A stretch of 64,000 bases of DNA from Buchnera aphidicola (Sarucallis kahawaluokalani) (GTDB taxonomy: Bacteria; Pseudomonadota; Gammaproteobacteria; Enterobacterales; Enterobacteriaceae). The stretch is taken from positions 275,605-339,604 of the forward strand of contig NZ_CP032999.1 in the NCBI RefSeq assembly GCF_005080725.1, written 5' to 3'. Position 1 is the stretch's first letter, and the number at the start of each line of letters is the position of its first letter. This document shows, piece by piece, positions 39,244 to 49,066 of this stretch. Both the position numbers and the translations under genes were made by a program. Below the pieces are notes generated by a model that saw only the letters and a list, made by a program, of their open reading frames with translations, had not been told where the DNA came from and made no database searches.

Positions 39244-40290
39244 ATGAAAAAATTATGTTATAAAAAAATTAATCAAATAGATCAAAAAATAAAAAATTTA
39301 AAAAATATGATATATTGTCAATATGAAAAAGTATTATATATAATAAAAAATAATAAAAAAAAAAATAATACAAAATCGGAAACATCTTGCACAAGTCAAA
39401 TTATAAAAGTTAAAGAAAATATATTAAATATACAAGAATTATTAAAATTATCTGTTGAAACAAATGATAATAGTCTTTTAAATGAATTACAAAAAGAGTT
39501 ATACAAAATCCAAAAAAAAATTATAAATATAAAATATAATAATATTTTTCGAAAAAAATATGATAACTGTAATTGTTATATTGACATACAATCCGGATCA
39601 GGTGGAATAGATGCGCAGGACTGGTCAAAAATGTTATTACGTATGTATTTGAAATGGTTACACAAAAAAAAATTCAAGATAAAAATTATTCAAGAATCCT
39701 TTGGAGAAATTGCAGGTATTAAATCAGCTACTATACATGTAATTGGAAAATATGCATTTGGATGGTTAAGAACTGAAACAGGAATTCATAGATTAGTACG
39801 AAAAAGTCCTTTTGACTCAGGCCACCGACGCCATACTTCATTCAGTTCTATATTTATATACCCTGAAGTAGACAATACCAGTACAATTAAAATTAATCCC
39901 ACTGATCTTAGAATTGATGTATATCGTGCTTCAGGAGCAGGAGGACAACATGTTAATAGAACAGAATCAGCCGTTCGTATTACACATTTACCAACATCTA
40001 CAGTTACGCAATGTCAGAATGAACGGTCACAACATAAAAACAAAGAACACGCGTTAAAACAAATGAAATGTAAATTACATAATCTTGAAATAAAAAAAAA
40101 ACAAAATGAAAAAAAAATTATCGAAGATAGTAAATCCCCTATTGGATGGGGCAATCAAATTCGATCATATATTTTAGATCATTCGCGGATTAAAGATAAT
40201 AGAACAGGTATTGAAACTCGAGATATTCAATCAGTACTTAATGGAAATCTTGATATTTTTATTAAAAAAAGTTTAAATATAGGATTGTAG
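39244..40290 (+). CDS. prfB: peptide chain release factor 2, without programmed frameshift
   Basis: Reads UGA and UAA stop codons and triggers peptide release. The 348-residue product (365 in E. coli) has the specificity tripeptide SPF at 188-190 and the catalytic GGQ at 233-235 in [18 protein letters not shown]. In most bacteria this gene contains an in-frame UGA near codon 26 that must be bypassed by +1 frameshifting. Here the corresponding region (39307-39327, codons M-I-Y-C-Q-Y-E) is one continuous frame. UGA is still used as a stop (rpmA, trmD, alaS, cyoC). lysS follows by 10 bp as in E. coli. Confidence 0.96.
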   Translation: MKKLCYKKINQIDQKIKNLKNMIYCQYEKVLYIIKNNKKKNNTKSETSCTSQIIKVKENILNIQELLKLSVETNDNSLLNELQKELYKIQKKIINIKYNNIFRKKYDNCNCYIDIQSGSGGIDAQDWSKMLLRMYLKWLHKKKFKIKIIQESFGEIAGIKSATIHVIGKYAFGWLRTETGIHRLVRKSPFDSGHRRHTSFSSIFIYPEVDNTSTIKINPTDLRIDVYRASGAGGQHVNRTESAVRITHLPTSTVTQCQNERSQHKNKEHALKQMKCKLHNLEIKKKQNEKKIIEDSKSPIGWGNQIRSYILDHSRIKDNRTGIETRDIQSVLNGNLDIFIKKSLNIGL

Positions 40291-40300
40291 AAATAATATT

Positions 40301-41812
40301 ATGATAATAAAAAAAGATATAAACAAAAAAATGAACTTACATAGTGAATATCAAATTAGAAAAAAAAAATTAATTAATCTTTTGACAACAGGATTTAATT
40401 TTCCTAACCAATTTAAACCAAATACTACTTTAAAACAAATAAATAAAAAATATTTGAATTATACACGAAAAGAATTATTCAAAATACATATTAATATCAA
40501 AATCGCAGGCCGGATTATAAAAAAACGAATTATGGGAAAAGCTGCATTTATTATTATTAAAGAAATGAATTCAGAAATTCAAATTTATGTTACAGAACAA
40601 AAAATATCCTCGGATTTCTATCAACACCAATTTAAAACATGGGATATTGGAGATATTATAGCAATAATAGGTAAAATTTTTAAAACAAAAACTGGGCAAT
40701 TATCCGTATATTGTGAACAAACTATACTCTTAGTAAAATCATTAAGACCATTACCAGAAAAATTTCATGGTTTAACAGATCAAGAAATTCGTTATCGCAA
40801 AAGATATTTAGATTTATTGTCTAATAAAAATAGTATGGAAAATTTTATCAAAAGATCAAAAATTTTAAAAATAATTCGTAACTTTATGCACTTAAAAAAA
40901 TTTATAGAAGTTGAAACACCAATGATGCAAAACGTACCAGGAGGTGCTACTGCTCGACCATTTATCACAAATCATAACACATTAGATATTCAAATGTATT
41001 TGCGTATTTCACCAGAATTATATTTAAAAAAATTAATTATTGGAGGATTTACAAAAATATATGAAATTAATAGAAATTTTCGTAACGAAGGTATTTCATA
41101 TAAACATAATCCAGAATTTACTATGATGGAAATGTATATTGCTTACGCTGACCATAATGACTTAATGCAATTTATTATTATATTTTTACAACACATAGTA
41201 CACCAACTTACTGGAAAAAACATTATTCAATACCAAGAACACATATTAAATATTAATACACCATTTCAAAAATTGACTATACAAGAAGCAATAGTATGCT
41301 ATAATCCAAGTATTTATATAGATGATCTTAAAAATATTCAAAAAATAAAAAAAATTGCTCAATTATATAATATACCTATCCAAGAAAATTGGAATATTAA
41401 TAAAATAATAATGAAAATTTTTGAAAATACTACAGAAAATAAATTAATTCAACCAACATTTATTACAGAATATCCTACTGAAATTTCACCATTAGCACGT
41501 CGAAATGATAAAAACAAAAAAATCTCTGAACGATTTGAATTTTTTATGGGAGGAATAGAAATAGGTAACGGATTTTCTGAATTAAATAACCCGAATGATC
41601 AAAAAAAACGTTTCTTAAAACAATACAACGAACAAAAGAAAATAAAAAATAATATATCTTTATACGATGCAGAATATGTTGAAGCTTTAGAATATGGCAT
41701 GCCACCTACCGCAGGATTGGGTATTGGCATTGATCGTTTAATAATGCTTTTAACTAATCAAAACAACATTCGGGATGTAATATTATTTCCAACATTACGT
41801 CCAATAAAATAA
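40301..41812 (+). CDS. lysS: lysyl-tRNA synthetase, class II
   Basis: Charges tRNA-Lys. The 503-residue product (505 in E. coli) has the OB-fold anticodon domain (about 55-150; KIAGRIIKKRIMGKAAFI) and the class II core: motif 1 near FIEVETPMMQ, motif 2 FRNEGISYKHNPEFTMME, seen as FRNEGIS, and motif 3 GLGIGIDRLIML. PGGATARPFITNHN is the family substrate loop. An in-frame ATG at 40331 could also be used. It forms an operon with prfB and lysA. Confidence 0.97.
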   Translation: MIIKKDINKKMNLHSEYQIRKKKLINLLTTGFNFPNQFKPNTTLKQINKKYLNYTRKELFKIHINIKIAGRIIKKRIMGKAAFIIIKEMNSEIQIYVTEQKISSDFYQHQFKTWDIGDIIAIIGKIFKTKTGQLSVYCEQTILLVKSLRPLPEKFHGLTDQEIRYRKRYLDLLSNKNSMENFIKRSKILKIIRNFMHLKKFIEVETPMMQNVPGGATARPFITNHNTLDIQMYLRISPELYLKKLIIGGFTKIYEINRNFRNEGISYKHNPEFTMMEMYIAYADHNDLMQFIIIFLQHIVHQLTGKNIIQYQEHILNINTPFQKLTIQEAIVCYNPSIYIDDLKNIQKIKKIAQLYNIPIQENWNINKIIMKIFENTTENKLIQPTFITEYPTEISPLARRNDKNKKISERFEFFMGGIEIGNGFSELNNPNDQKKRFLKQYNEQKKIKNNISLYDAEYVEALEYGMPPTAGLGIGIDRLIMLLTNQNNIRDVILFPTLRPIK

Positions 41813-41828
41813 TATCAATGGTGTAAAT

Positions 41829-43082
41829 ATGAAAAATTTTTTTGAAAAAACAAAATTATTTAATAAAAATACTATACTAAAAATATTGAAAGAATATAGT
41901 GGACCAATCTGGATATATCAAGATGATATAATAAAAAAAAAAATTCATCAATTAAAAAAATTCGATATTATTAGATTTGCACAAAAATCATGCTCAAATA
42001 TTCACATATTAAAACGAATGAGAAAATTAAATATTAAAATTGATGCTGTCTCAATAGGAGAATTAACACGTGCACTTGTAGCAGGATTTAAACCAGAAAA
42101 TGATGAAATTGTTTTTACGTCTGATATTATGAATAAAGAAACATTACAAAAAATCATAACTAATAAAATTACAGTTAATGCGGGATCATTAAACATGCTT
42201 GAACAGTTAGGTAAATATTCTCCAGGACATCGAATATGGATACGTATTAATCCTAAATTTGGGCATGGACATAACCAAAAAACAAATACAGGAGGTGAAA
42301 ATAGTAAACACGGTATATGGAATCCTGAGTTAGCTATACCTATCATTAAAAAATATAAACTCAATTTAATAGGTTTACATATGCATATAGGATCAGGTGT
42401 AGATTATATACACTTAAAAAAAGTGTGCGATGCTATGGTAAATCAAGCACTGTACTTAAATCAAGATATTCAATATATTTCTGCAGGAGGAGGATTATCT
42501 ATTCCGTATAAAACAACAGATATACCAATTAACACTGAAAACTACTTTACATTATGGAATAATGCTAGAAATATTATTTCTAAGCATTTTAAACATAAAA
42601 TTCAATTAGAAATTGAACCTGGTCGTTTTCTAGTAGGAGAATCTGGTATTTTAATAACTAAAATCCATGAAATAAAAAAAGTTGGACAAAAAATATTTAC
42701 TTTAATAGATGCAGGATTTAATGATTTTATGCGACCAGTTTTATACGGTAGTTATCATGACATATCTATTATACCGATTGATAATAGATCGCTCCATACT
42801 AATAAATATATAAAAACAATCATAGGAGGTCCATTATGTGAATCAGGAGATGTATTCACACAAGACGAAAATGGAAAATTATTAGAAATACGACTACCAG
42901 AGATTAAAATTGGTGATTATCTTATTTTTCATAATACAGGTGCTTACGGTTCTTCTATGTCATCAAATTATAATAGTAGACCATTAATACCAGAAATATT
43001 AATTAAAAATAACATACCTAAAATCATCCGGAGACGACAAACAATAGAAGAATTATTAAAATTGGAACTTGAAATAAAATAA
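41829..43082 (+). CDS. lysA: diaminopimelate decarboxylase
   Basis: PLP enzyme that converts meso-diaminopimelate to lysine, the last step of lysine supply to the host. The 417-residue product (420 in E. coli) has the PLP lysine at Lys53 in FAQKSCSNIHIL, HMHIGSGVDYIH, the phosphate loop GGGLSIPY, EPGRFLVGESG and the catalytic CESGDVF. An 11-A run lies at 41933-41943. It is 16 bp after lysS, so there is no room for a lysine riboswitch and no LysR-type regulator beside it. Confidence 0.97.
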   Translation: MKNFFEKTKLFNKNTILKILKEYSGPIWIYQDDIIKKKIHQLKKFDIIRFAQKSCSNIHILKRMRKLNIKIDAVSIGELTRALVAGFKPENDEIVFTSDIMNKETLQKIITNKITVNAGSLNMLEQLGKYSPGHRIWIRINPKFGHGHNQKTNTGGENSKHGIWNPELAIPIIKKYKLNLIGLHMHIGSGVDYIHLKKVCDAMVNQALYLNQDIQYISAGGGLSIPYKTTDIPINTENYFTLWNNARNIISKHFKHKIQLEIEPGRFLVGESGILITKIHEIKKVGQKIFTLIDAGFNDFMRPVLYGSYHDISIIPIDNRSLHTNKYIKTIIGGPLCESGDVFTQDENGKLLEIRLPEIKIGDYLIFHNTGAYGSSMSSNYNSRPLIPEILIKNNIPKIIRRRQTIEELLKLELEIK

Positions 43083-43179
43083 AAATATACTATGAAGAAT
43101 AGTAAATTAAAAATTAATTTATAAATTAATAATTTATATAAAATCACCTAAATAATTATATTACTATAAAATACGAAAA

Positions 43180-44517
43180 ATGAATATAGAAAATAAAAAA
43201 TTTTATATAAAAACATGGGGTTGTCAAATGAATGAATATGATTCATTAACAATTTCTAGTACAATAAAAAAACATACATCATATATTGAAACAAAAAATT
43301 TTATTGAAGCAGAAATCTTAATTTTAAACACCTGTTCTATCAGAGAAAAAGCACAAGAAAAATTATTTCACCAATTAGGAAGATGGAAAAAATTAAAAAA
43401 AAAAAATAAAAACATAATTATTGCTGTAGGAGGATGTGTTGCTAATCAAGAAGGATCTAAAATACTAAAACGAGCAAAATTTGTAGATATTATTTTTGGT
43501 ACACAAACATTACATCGTTTACCAGAGATGATTGTAGAAAAAATAAAAAATAAAAAATTTATTATTGATATTAGTTTTCCAAAACTAGAAAAATTTAAAA
43601 AAATTGTACCACCTAAATTTAATTCTTATTCTGCTTCAATATCTATCATGGAAGGATGTAATAAATATTGTTCATTTTGTATAGTACCGTATACAAGAGG
43701 AAAAGAAATAAGTAGACCATTTTATGATATTATAAATAACATTTTATATTTAGCAAAACATGGAATTAAAGAAATCCAACTACTAGGACAAAACGTTAAT
43801 TCTTATAAAAGTACCGGAAATAATAATACAAAACATACATTTTCAGAACTACTAAAAAAAATTTCTTCTATTCCTATGATAGAAAGAATTAGATTTATTA
43901 CTAGTAATCCTATGGATTTTACTGATGATATTATAAAAATATATGCAGAAACTCCAAAGTTAGTTAGTTTCTTGCATTTACCAATACAAAGTGGATCAAA
44001 TAGAATTTTAAAATTAATGAAGCGCCCATATTCTGTTGAAGAATATAAAACTATTATTAATAAACTGAAAACAGTAAGGCCAAATATACAAATTAGTTCT
44101 GATTTTATTGTAGGTTTTCCAGGGGAAACAGAAAATGATTTTTCAGAAACCATGAAAATTATTTCTGAAATTAATTTTGATATGAGTTTTAGCTTTATAT
44201 ATTCCCCTAGACCAGGTACTCCAGCAGCAAAATTAAAAGATAATGTTAATATATCAGAAAAAAAAAACAGATTACAAACACTACAAAAAAAAATTAAAGA
44301 ACAAATATCATATTGGAATAAAAAAATAATACACAGTCAACAAAAAATTTTAGTAGAAAAATCTCTTCCAAACACAAAAAATCAATTTCTTGGAACCACA
44401 GAAAATAATAGAAAAGTCATATTCAATAGTCAAAATGATGTATTAGGTAAAATTATCACAGTGAAAATTATTAAAAAAAAAAATAATTTTTTTGAAGGTA
44501 TACAACAAATAATGTAA
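43180..44517 (+). CDS. miaB: tRNA-2-methylthio-N6-dimethylallyladenosine synthase MiaB
   Basis: Radical-SAM methylthiotransferase that modifies A37 of tRNAs reading UNN codons. The 445-residue product (474 in E. coli) has both iron-sulfur sites: the N-terminal MTTase cluster cysteines Cys15, Cys52 and Cys86, and the radical-SAM motif C-x3-C-x2-C at 160, 164 and 167 (EGCNKYCSFC). A C-terminal TRAM domain follows (about 380-445). A 12-A run is at 43395-43406. It precedes ybeY, with ybeZ of the E. coli order missing. Confidence 0.97.
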   Translation: MNIENKKFYIKTWGCQMNEYDSLTISSTIKKHTSYIETKNFIEAEILILNTCSIREKAQEKLFHQLGRWKKLKKKNKNIIIAVGGCVANQEGSKILKRAKFVDIIFGTQTLHRLPEMIVEKIKNKKFIIDISFPKLEKFKKIVPPKFNSYSASISIMEGCNKYCSFCIVPYTRGKEISRPFYDIINNILYLAKHGIKEIQLLGQNVNSYKSTGNNNTKHTFSELLKKISSIPMIERIRFITSNPMDFTDDIIKIYAETPKLVSFLHLPIQSGSNRILKLMKRPYSVEEYKTIINKLKTVRPNIQISSDFIVGFPGETENDFSETMKIISEINFDMSFSFIYSPRPGTPAAKLKDNVNISEKKNRLQTLQKKIKEQISYWNKKIIHSQQKILVEKSLPNTKNQFLGTTENNRKVIFNSQNDVLGKIITVKIIKKKNNFFEGIQQIM

Positions 44518-44526
44518 TTTTAATAT

Positions 44527-44973
44527 ATGAAAAATATTACGCTGAATATAAAAAATAAAATTTATACGAATGTTTTTATCCCAAAAAAAAAAAAAATTCA
44601 AAAATGGATAAAAAAAATATTAAATAAAAAATTCGAAATTACCATTTGTATTGTAGATATTCAAAAAATTCAAGAAATAAATTTTATGTATCGAAAAAAA
44701 TATCAACCAACTAATATATTATCTTTCTTATATCAAAAAAAATATAAAAATCATTTTTTATTAGGCGAATTAGTCATCTGTGAACAAATTATCACAGACG
44801 AGGCATATCTCCAGAAAAAATCTATAGAAGCACACTGGGCGCACATTATTATTCATGGAACACTACATTTGATAGGATATCATCATAAAAATAAAAAACA
44901 AAATAATATTATGCAAAAAATAGAAATTAATATAATGAAACAATTAGGTTATAACAACCCATATAAAAATTAA
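44527..44973 (+). CDS. ybeY: endoribonuclease YbeY
   Basis: Metal-dependent RNase acting in 16S rRNA 3' maturation and ribosome quality control. The 148-residue product (155 in E. coli) has the zinc motif H-x3-H-x5-H at His110, His114 and His120 (HGTLHLIGYHH), and the family block RKKYQPTNILSF. A run of 13 A (44583-44595) near the 5' end encodes four lysines and is a strong slippage site. It is 10 bp after miaB. Confidence 0.94.
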   Translation: MKNITLNIKNKIYTNVFIPKKKKIQKWIKKILNKKFEITICIVDIQKIQEINFMYRKKYQPTNILSFLYQKKYKNHFLLGELVICEQIITDEAYLQKKSIEAHWAHIIIHGTLHLIGYHHKNKKQNNIMQKIEINIMKQLGYNNPYKN

Positions 44974-45236
44974 AAAATTATAGTGTATATAAAAATTTTA
45001 AACATATCAAATTATGAAATATAAATCATACAAATAATTTATTAAAATAATATAATTTAAAAAAAATATAAATAAAATAATCTCATTATATTAAATAATT
45101 CTTTCTGATAATTTACCTAAATCAAAAATATAAAATAAGATGTTATATTAAAAATAAAGAAATTATATTAAAAAAACCTATAATAATCAAATTATACTAT
45201 TATCATAAAATCATTTATTATAAATATTTACTTTAT

Positions 45237-47789
45237 ATGAAAAAAATATATCAACCAAAAATATTAGAACCAATAGTACAAAAACACTGGGATCAAAATA
45301 AAACTTTTCAAGTTACCGAAAAAATTAATCAGAAAAAATATTATTGTTTATCTATGTTACCTTACCCTTCCGGGAAATTACATATGGGACATGTGCGCAA
45401 TTATACAATAAGTGATGTAATTGCACGATACCAAAGAATGCTTGGAAAAAATGTATTACATCCCATGGGATGGGATGCTTTTGGGTTACCTGCAGAAGAA
45501 GCAGCAATAAGAAATAATACTATACCATCGCAATGGACTTTTAATAATATTAAATATATGAAAAACCAATTAAAAAAATTAGGTTTTAGTTATGATTGGA
45601 CACGCGAAATTAATACATGTGATTCAAAATATTATCATTGGGAACAATGGTTTTTCAAAAAATTATATTCGTTAAATTTAGTATATAAAAAAACTGCTCT
45701 TATTAACTGGTGTAAAAGAGATAAAACAGTATTAGCAAATGAACAGGTTATTAATGGAACATGCTGGAGATGTCAAACAAAAATTACTCAAAAAGTAATA
45801 CCACAATGGTTTATTAAAATTACCGAATATGCTGAAACTTTATTACAAGATTTAAAATTACTAAAAAAATGGCCAAAAAAAATCATAAAAATGCAAAAAA
45901 ATTGGATTGGTCAATATTCAGGATTTAAAATTATATTGAATTTATATAATTCCAAAAAAAAAATAACAACATATACTACAAGACTAGATTTATTCTTTGG
46001 AGTAACATATATTGCAATATCTCCGCTACATAAATTAATAAAAAAAGAACTAACATCTTACGAAAGAAAAAAAATTATTCAAAACAATTACACCTTACAT
46101 AATAATAAAGATAAAATAAAATATATAGGAAAACAAACATCAAGATATGCTGTACATCCCATAACAAAAAAAAAAATCCCAATATGGATTACTAATTATG
46201 TAAATATAGAATATAATATAAATAGTAAAATATGTTGTCCAGCACATAATCGTTATGATTGGGAGTTTGCAAAAAAATACAACATAAAAAAAAAATATGT
46301 CATATTTACACGCAAAACAAAAAAATCAATTAACACAAGTAATCCTATAGAAGAGCTAGGTAATCTATACAATTCATACGAATTTAATGGATTAAGTAGC
46401 CCAATCGCTACAAAAAAAATATTTAATATATTAAAACAAACTATTATCATTGAAAATATATATATATATCGATTACAAGATTGGAGTATATCACGTCAAA
46501 GATATTGGGGCACACCAATTCCAGTAGCATATAATAATAAAAAAATTACTCTAATACCAGATAATAAATTACCAGTATTATTACCTCCAATTAAAACAAT
46601 AAATGACCTGCAAAATATTAATATAATATATAAAGAATGGTCAAAAACTAATATTAATGATACCTTTGCAAAAAAAGAAACAGATACATTCGACACTTTT
46701 ATTGAATCGTCCTGGTATCACATACGATATACTGATCCAAATTATCCAGGTATGATTAATAAAAAAGCAGCAAATTACTGGTTACCAGTCGACCAATATA
46801 TCGGAGGTATTGAACACGCTACAATGCATTTAATATACTTTCGTTTTTTTCATAAAGTATTATATCAATTAAAAATGGTGAATTCTCCAGAACCTGCTAA
46901 AAAATTATTATGTCAAGGAATGGTATTATCTGATACTTTTTACTATATCAATCCTAAAGGACAAAAAGAATGGATTCACCCGAAAAATATAATAATAAAA
47001 AAAAACAAACTAGGAAAAATCAAAAAAATTATTACAAAAGATAAGAAAGAAATTCAATATGCGGGAATGATGAAGATGTCTAAATCCAAAAATAATGGTA
47101 TTGACCCCGAAGAGATGATTAAAAAATACGGATCTGACACTATTAGATTATTTATTATGTTTGCTGCGCCAGTACAATCAGATATAGAATGGAATGAATC
47201 AGGTGTAAAAGGTATGTATCGTTTTCTGCAAAAAATTTGGAATATGGTATACAAATACATCAATAATATTTATCAGAAACAGATCAAAAAAACATGCATC
47301 ATCGCAGAAATTTTATCAATTGTACATAAAACCATTTTAAAAGTTTCAGAAGATATTCACCACCGGCAATCATTTAATACAGCAATATCTGAAATTATGA
47401 AATTTACCAACTACATAAATACTGTTTTTAATAAAACAGATATCAAAAAAAAAGAAATGAAAAATATATTAAATACTATTATTAAGATGTTACATCCATT
47501 CACACCACATATTACTTTTACTTTATGGAAAATATTAAATAATAATACTAATATTGATAATGAATCATGGCCAAAATATAATAAAAATCTTATTATTAAT
47601 AATAATGTTAAATTCATTATTCAAATTAATGGAAAAAAAAAAGATATTTTAACAATACCATATGATACAACACAATATACAATACTTAAAATCATAAAAA
47701 AAGATTCAAAAATTTCAAAAATTATAAAAAATCAACTCATTAAAAAAACTATTTTCATATCCAATAAACTAATTAACCTGGTAATATAA
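45237..47789 (+). CDS. leuS: leucyl-tRNA synthetase with altered editing pocket
   Basis: Class Ia synthetase for tRNA-Leu. The 850-residue product (860 in E. coli) keeps the synthetic site: HMGH at 49-52 and KMSKSKNNG in the second half. The CP1 editing domain (about 220-420) is full size but several active-site residues differ: TTRPDT is TTRLDL (247-252), and the GTGAVMAVPGHDQRD block reads NINSKICCPAHNRYD (327-341), so the Thr252 equivalent, the GTG turn and the first Asp are lost, while the last Asp (341) stays. holA follows 6 bp later, as in E. coli apart from the lost lptE. Confidence 0.97.
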   Translation: MKKIYQPKILEPIVQKHWDQNKTFQVTEKINQKKYYCLSMLPYPSGKLHMGHVRNYTISDVIARYQRMLGKNVLHPMGWDAFGLPAEEAAIRNNTIPSQWTFNNIKYMKNQLKKLGFSYDWTREINTCDSKYYHWEQWFFKKLYSLNLVYKKTALINWCKRDKTVLANEQVINGTCWRCQTKITQKVIPQWFIKITEYAETLLQDLKLLKKWPKKIIKMQKNWIGQYSGFKIILNLYNSKKKITTYTTRLDLFFGVTYIAISPLHKLIKKELTSYERKKIIQNNYTLHNNKDKIKYIGKQTSRYAVHPITKKKIPIWITNYVNIEYNINSKICCPAHNRYDWEFAKKYNIKKKYVIFTRKTKKSINTSNPIEELGNLYNSYEFNGLSSPIATKKIFNILKQTIIIENIYIYRLQDWSISRQRYWGTPIPVAYNNKKITLIPDNKLPVLLPPIKTINDLQNINIIYKEWSKTNINDTFAKKETDTFDTFIESSWYHIRYTDPNYPGMINKKAANYWLPVDQYIGGIEHATMHLIYFRFFHKVLYQLKMVNSPEPAKKLLCQGMVLSDTFYYINPKGQKEWIHPKNIIIKKNKLGKIKKIITKDKKEIQYAGMMKMSKSKNNGIDPEEMIKKYGSDTIRLFIMFAAPVQSDIEWNESGVKGMYRFLQKIWNMVYKYINNIYQKQIKKTCIIAEILSIVHKTILKVSEDIHHRQSFNTAISEIMKFTNYINTVFNKTDIKKKEMKNILNTIIKMLHPFTPHITFTLWKILNNNTNIDNESWPKYNKNLIINNNVKFIIQINGKKKDILTIPYDTTQYTILKIIKKDSKISKIIKNQLIKKTIFISNKLINLVI

Positions 47790-47795
47790 AATATT

Positions 47796-48788
47796 ATGGC
47801 TAATTACATTGAATATGATATGATTAAAAAAATATCAATTAAAAAACAAAATTGCTATTTCATAATAGAAGAAGACTTTTTTTTATCCAATGAAATTCAA
47901 AAAATAATACTCACACAATACAAAAAAGAAACATATCATATAATTAAAATACATATCAAATTACATGTTGATTGGAATATGGTATATCATGAATATCAAC
48001 AAACAGAATTATTTTTTAAAAAAAAAGTACTAATTATTACTATTGATAAAAATAAATGTAATCATGAAACGATTTTTCATATAAAAAATATCATTCAACA
48101 AAAAAATAAAGAAATAATATTTATATTACATTATATAAATTTTTCCTATAAACACGATATAATTTTTTTTAAAAATATTATTGGATCAAATCAAATAATT
48201 ATCAACTGTCGATATCTTAATATTAAAAAAACAAAATTATGGATTCAAAAAATAATATTAAATATGAAAATTAATTTAACAGAAGATATTATTGATTTAT
48301 TATCAAATTTTTACGAAAAAAATTTACTAATGTTATTTAAAATGTTACAAGTATTAAAAATAATTAATACAAATAAAAATCTAACAAAAAAATATATAAA
48401 AAATATTTCAGTGAATCATATACAATTTAATATAAATCACTGGATATATGAATTATTTTCAAATCATAAACTACAAGCAATAAAAATATTAAATTATTTT
48501 AAAAAAAATAAATATAAAATACTATATTTATTACAAGCTATAAAAATTAATTTAATATATTTAATTCATATGAAATTAAATTACATTGATCAAAATTATT
48601 TCCATAAACATCAAAAAAAAATTATATTTTTTGAAAAAAAATTAAAATATAAAATACACATCAAACATATTAACTATAAAAAAATATATAAAATCATAAA
48701 TTTTTTACAAAAAATAGATATATATTATAAAACCTTTCATCATCAATTATTATGGGAAAAACTTAAAATATTAATTATTATATTTTAA
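47796..48788 (+). CDS. holA: DNA polymerase III subunit delta
   Basis: Clamp-loader subunit that opens the beta clamp. The 330-residue product (343 in E. coli) is very diverged and K/I/N-rich, yet two stretches line up: VDWNMVYHEYQQTELFFKKK with E. coli TDWNAIFSLCQAMSLFASRQ, and FNINHWIYELFSNHKLQAIK with FTPFHWVDALLMGKSKRALH. Its position immediately after leuS supports the call. No Walker A motif is seen, as expected for delta. Confidence 0.88.
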   Translation: MANYIEYDMIKKISIKKQNCYFIIEEDFFLSNEIQKIILTQYKKETYHIIKIHIKLHVDWNMVYHEYQQTELFFKKKVLIITIDKNKCNHETIFHIKNIIQQKNKEIIFILHYINFSYKHDIIFFKNIIGSNQIIINCRYLNIKKTKLWIQKIILNMKINLTEDIIDLLSNFYEKNLLMLFKMLQVLKIINTNKNLTKKYIKNISVNHIQFNINHWIYELFSNHKLQAIKILNYFKKNKYKILYLLQAIKINLIYLIHMKLNYIDQNYFHKHQKKIIFFEKKLKYKIHIKHINYKKIYKIINFLQKIDIYYKTFHHQLLWEKLKILIIIF

Positions 48789-48820
48789 TAATTCATACAA
48801 AATATCATATAAAAATATTT

Positions 48821-49051
48821 ATGGCTCTTACAATATTAAATCTTACACAATTTAAATGTCCTGATACAATTTTTATGTTAAAAAAAAACATAAGAAATTT
48901 AAATAATAAAAATATTATATTAATTCTTACATGCGATATTTCTACAAAATGGGAAATACCACTATTTTGTAAATTTATGAAATATCAATTAATCACCAAA
49001 GAAATTACTTATCAACCATACAAATTTTTAATTAAAAAAAATAAAAAATAA
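48821..49051 (+). CDS. tusA: sulfur carrier protein TusA
   Basis: Passes sulfur from IscS towards MnmA through TusBCD and TusE for 2-thiouridine of tRNA. The 76-residue product (81 in E. coli) has the sulfur-accepting Cys13 in FKCPD and the family blocks KWEIPLFCKFMKYQLITKEI and the C-terminal YKFLIKK. The usual CPxP motif reads CPDT here, losing the second proline. It lies tail to tail with asd, 15 bp apart. Confidence 0.9.
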   Translation: MALTILNLTQFKCPDTIFMLKKNIRNLNNKNIILILTCDISTKWEIPLFCKFMKYQLITKEITYQPYKFLIKKNKK

Positions 49052-49066
49052 TATTTTTTATTATAT

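Noticed and set aside
41813-41828. Lysine riboswitch before lysA
   Set aside because: Only 16 bp separate lysS and lysA, too short for the element.
42002-42364. 120-codon minus-strand frame
   Set aside because: Antisense to the highly conserved lysA core; composition follows lysA codons.
43803-44153. 116-codon minus-strand frame
   Set aside because: Antisense to miaB; no start signal and no recognisable domain.
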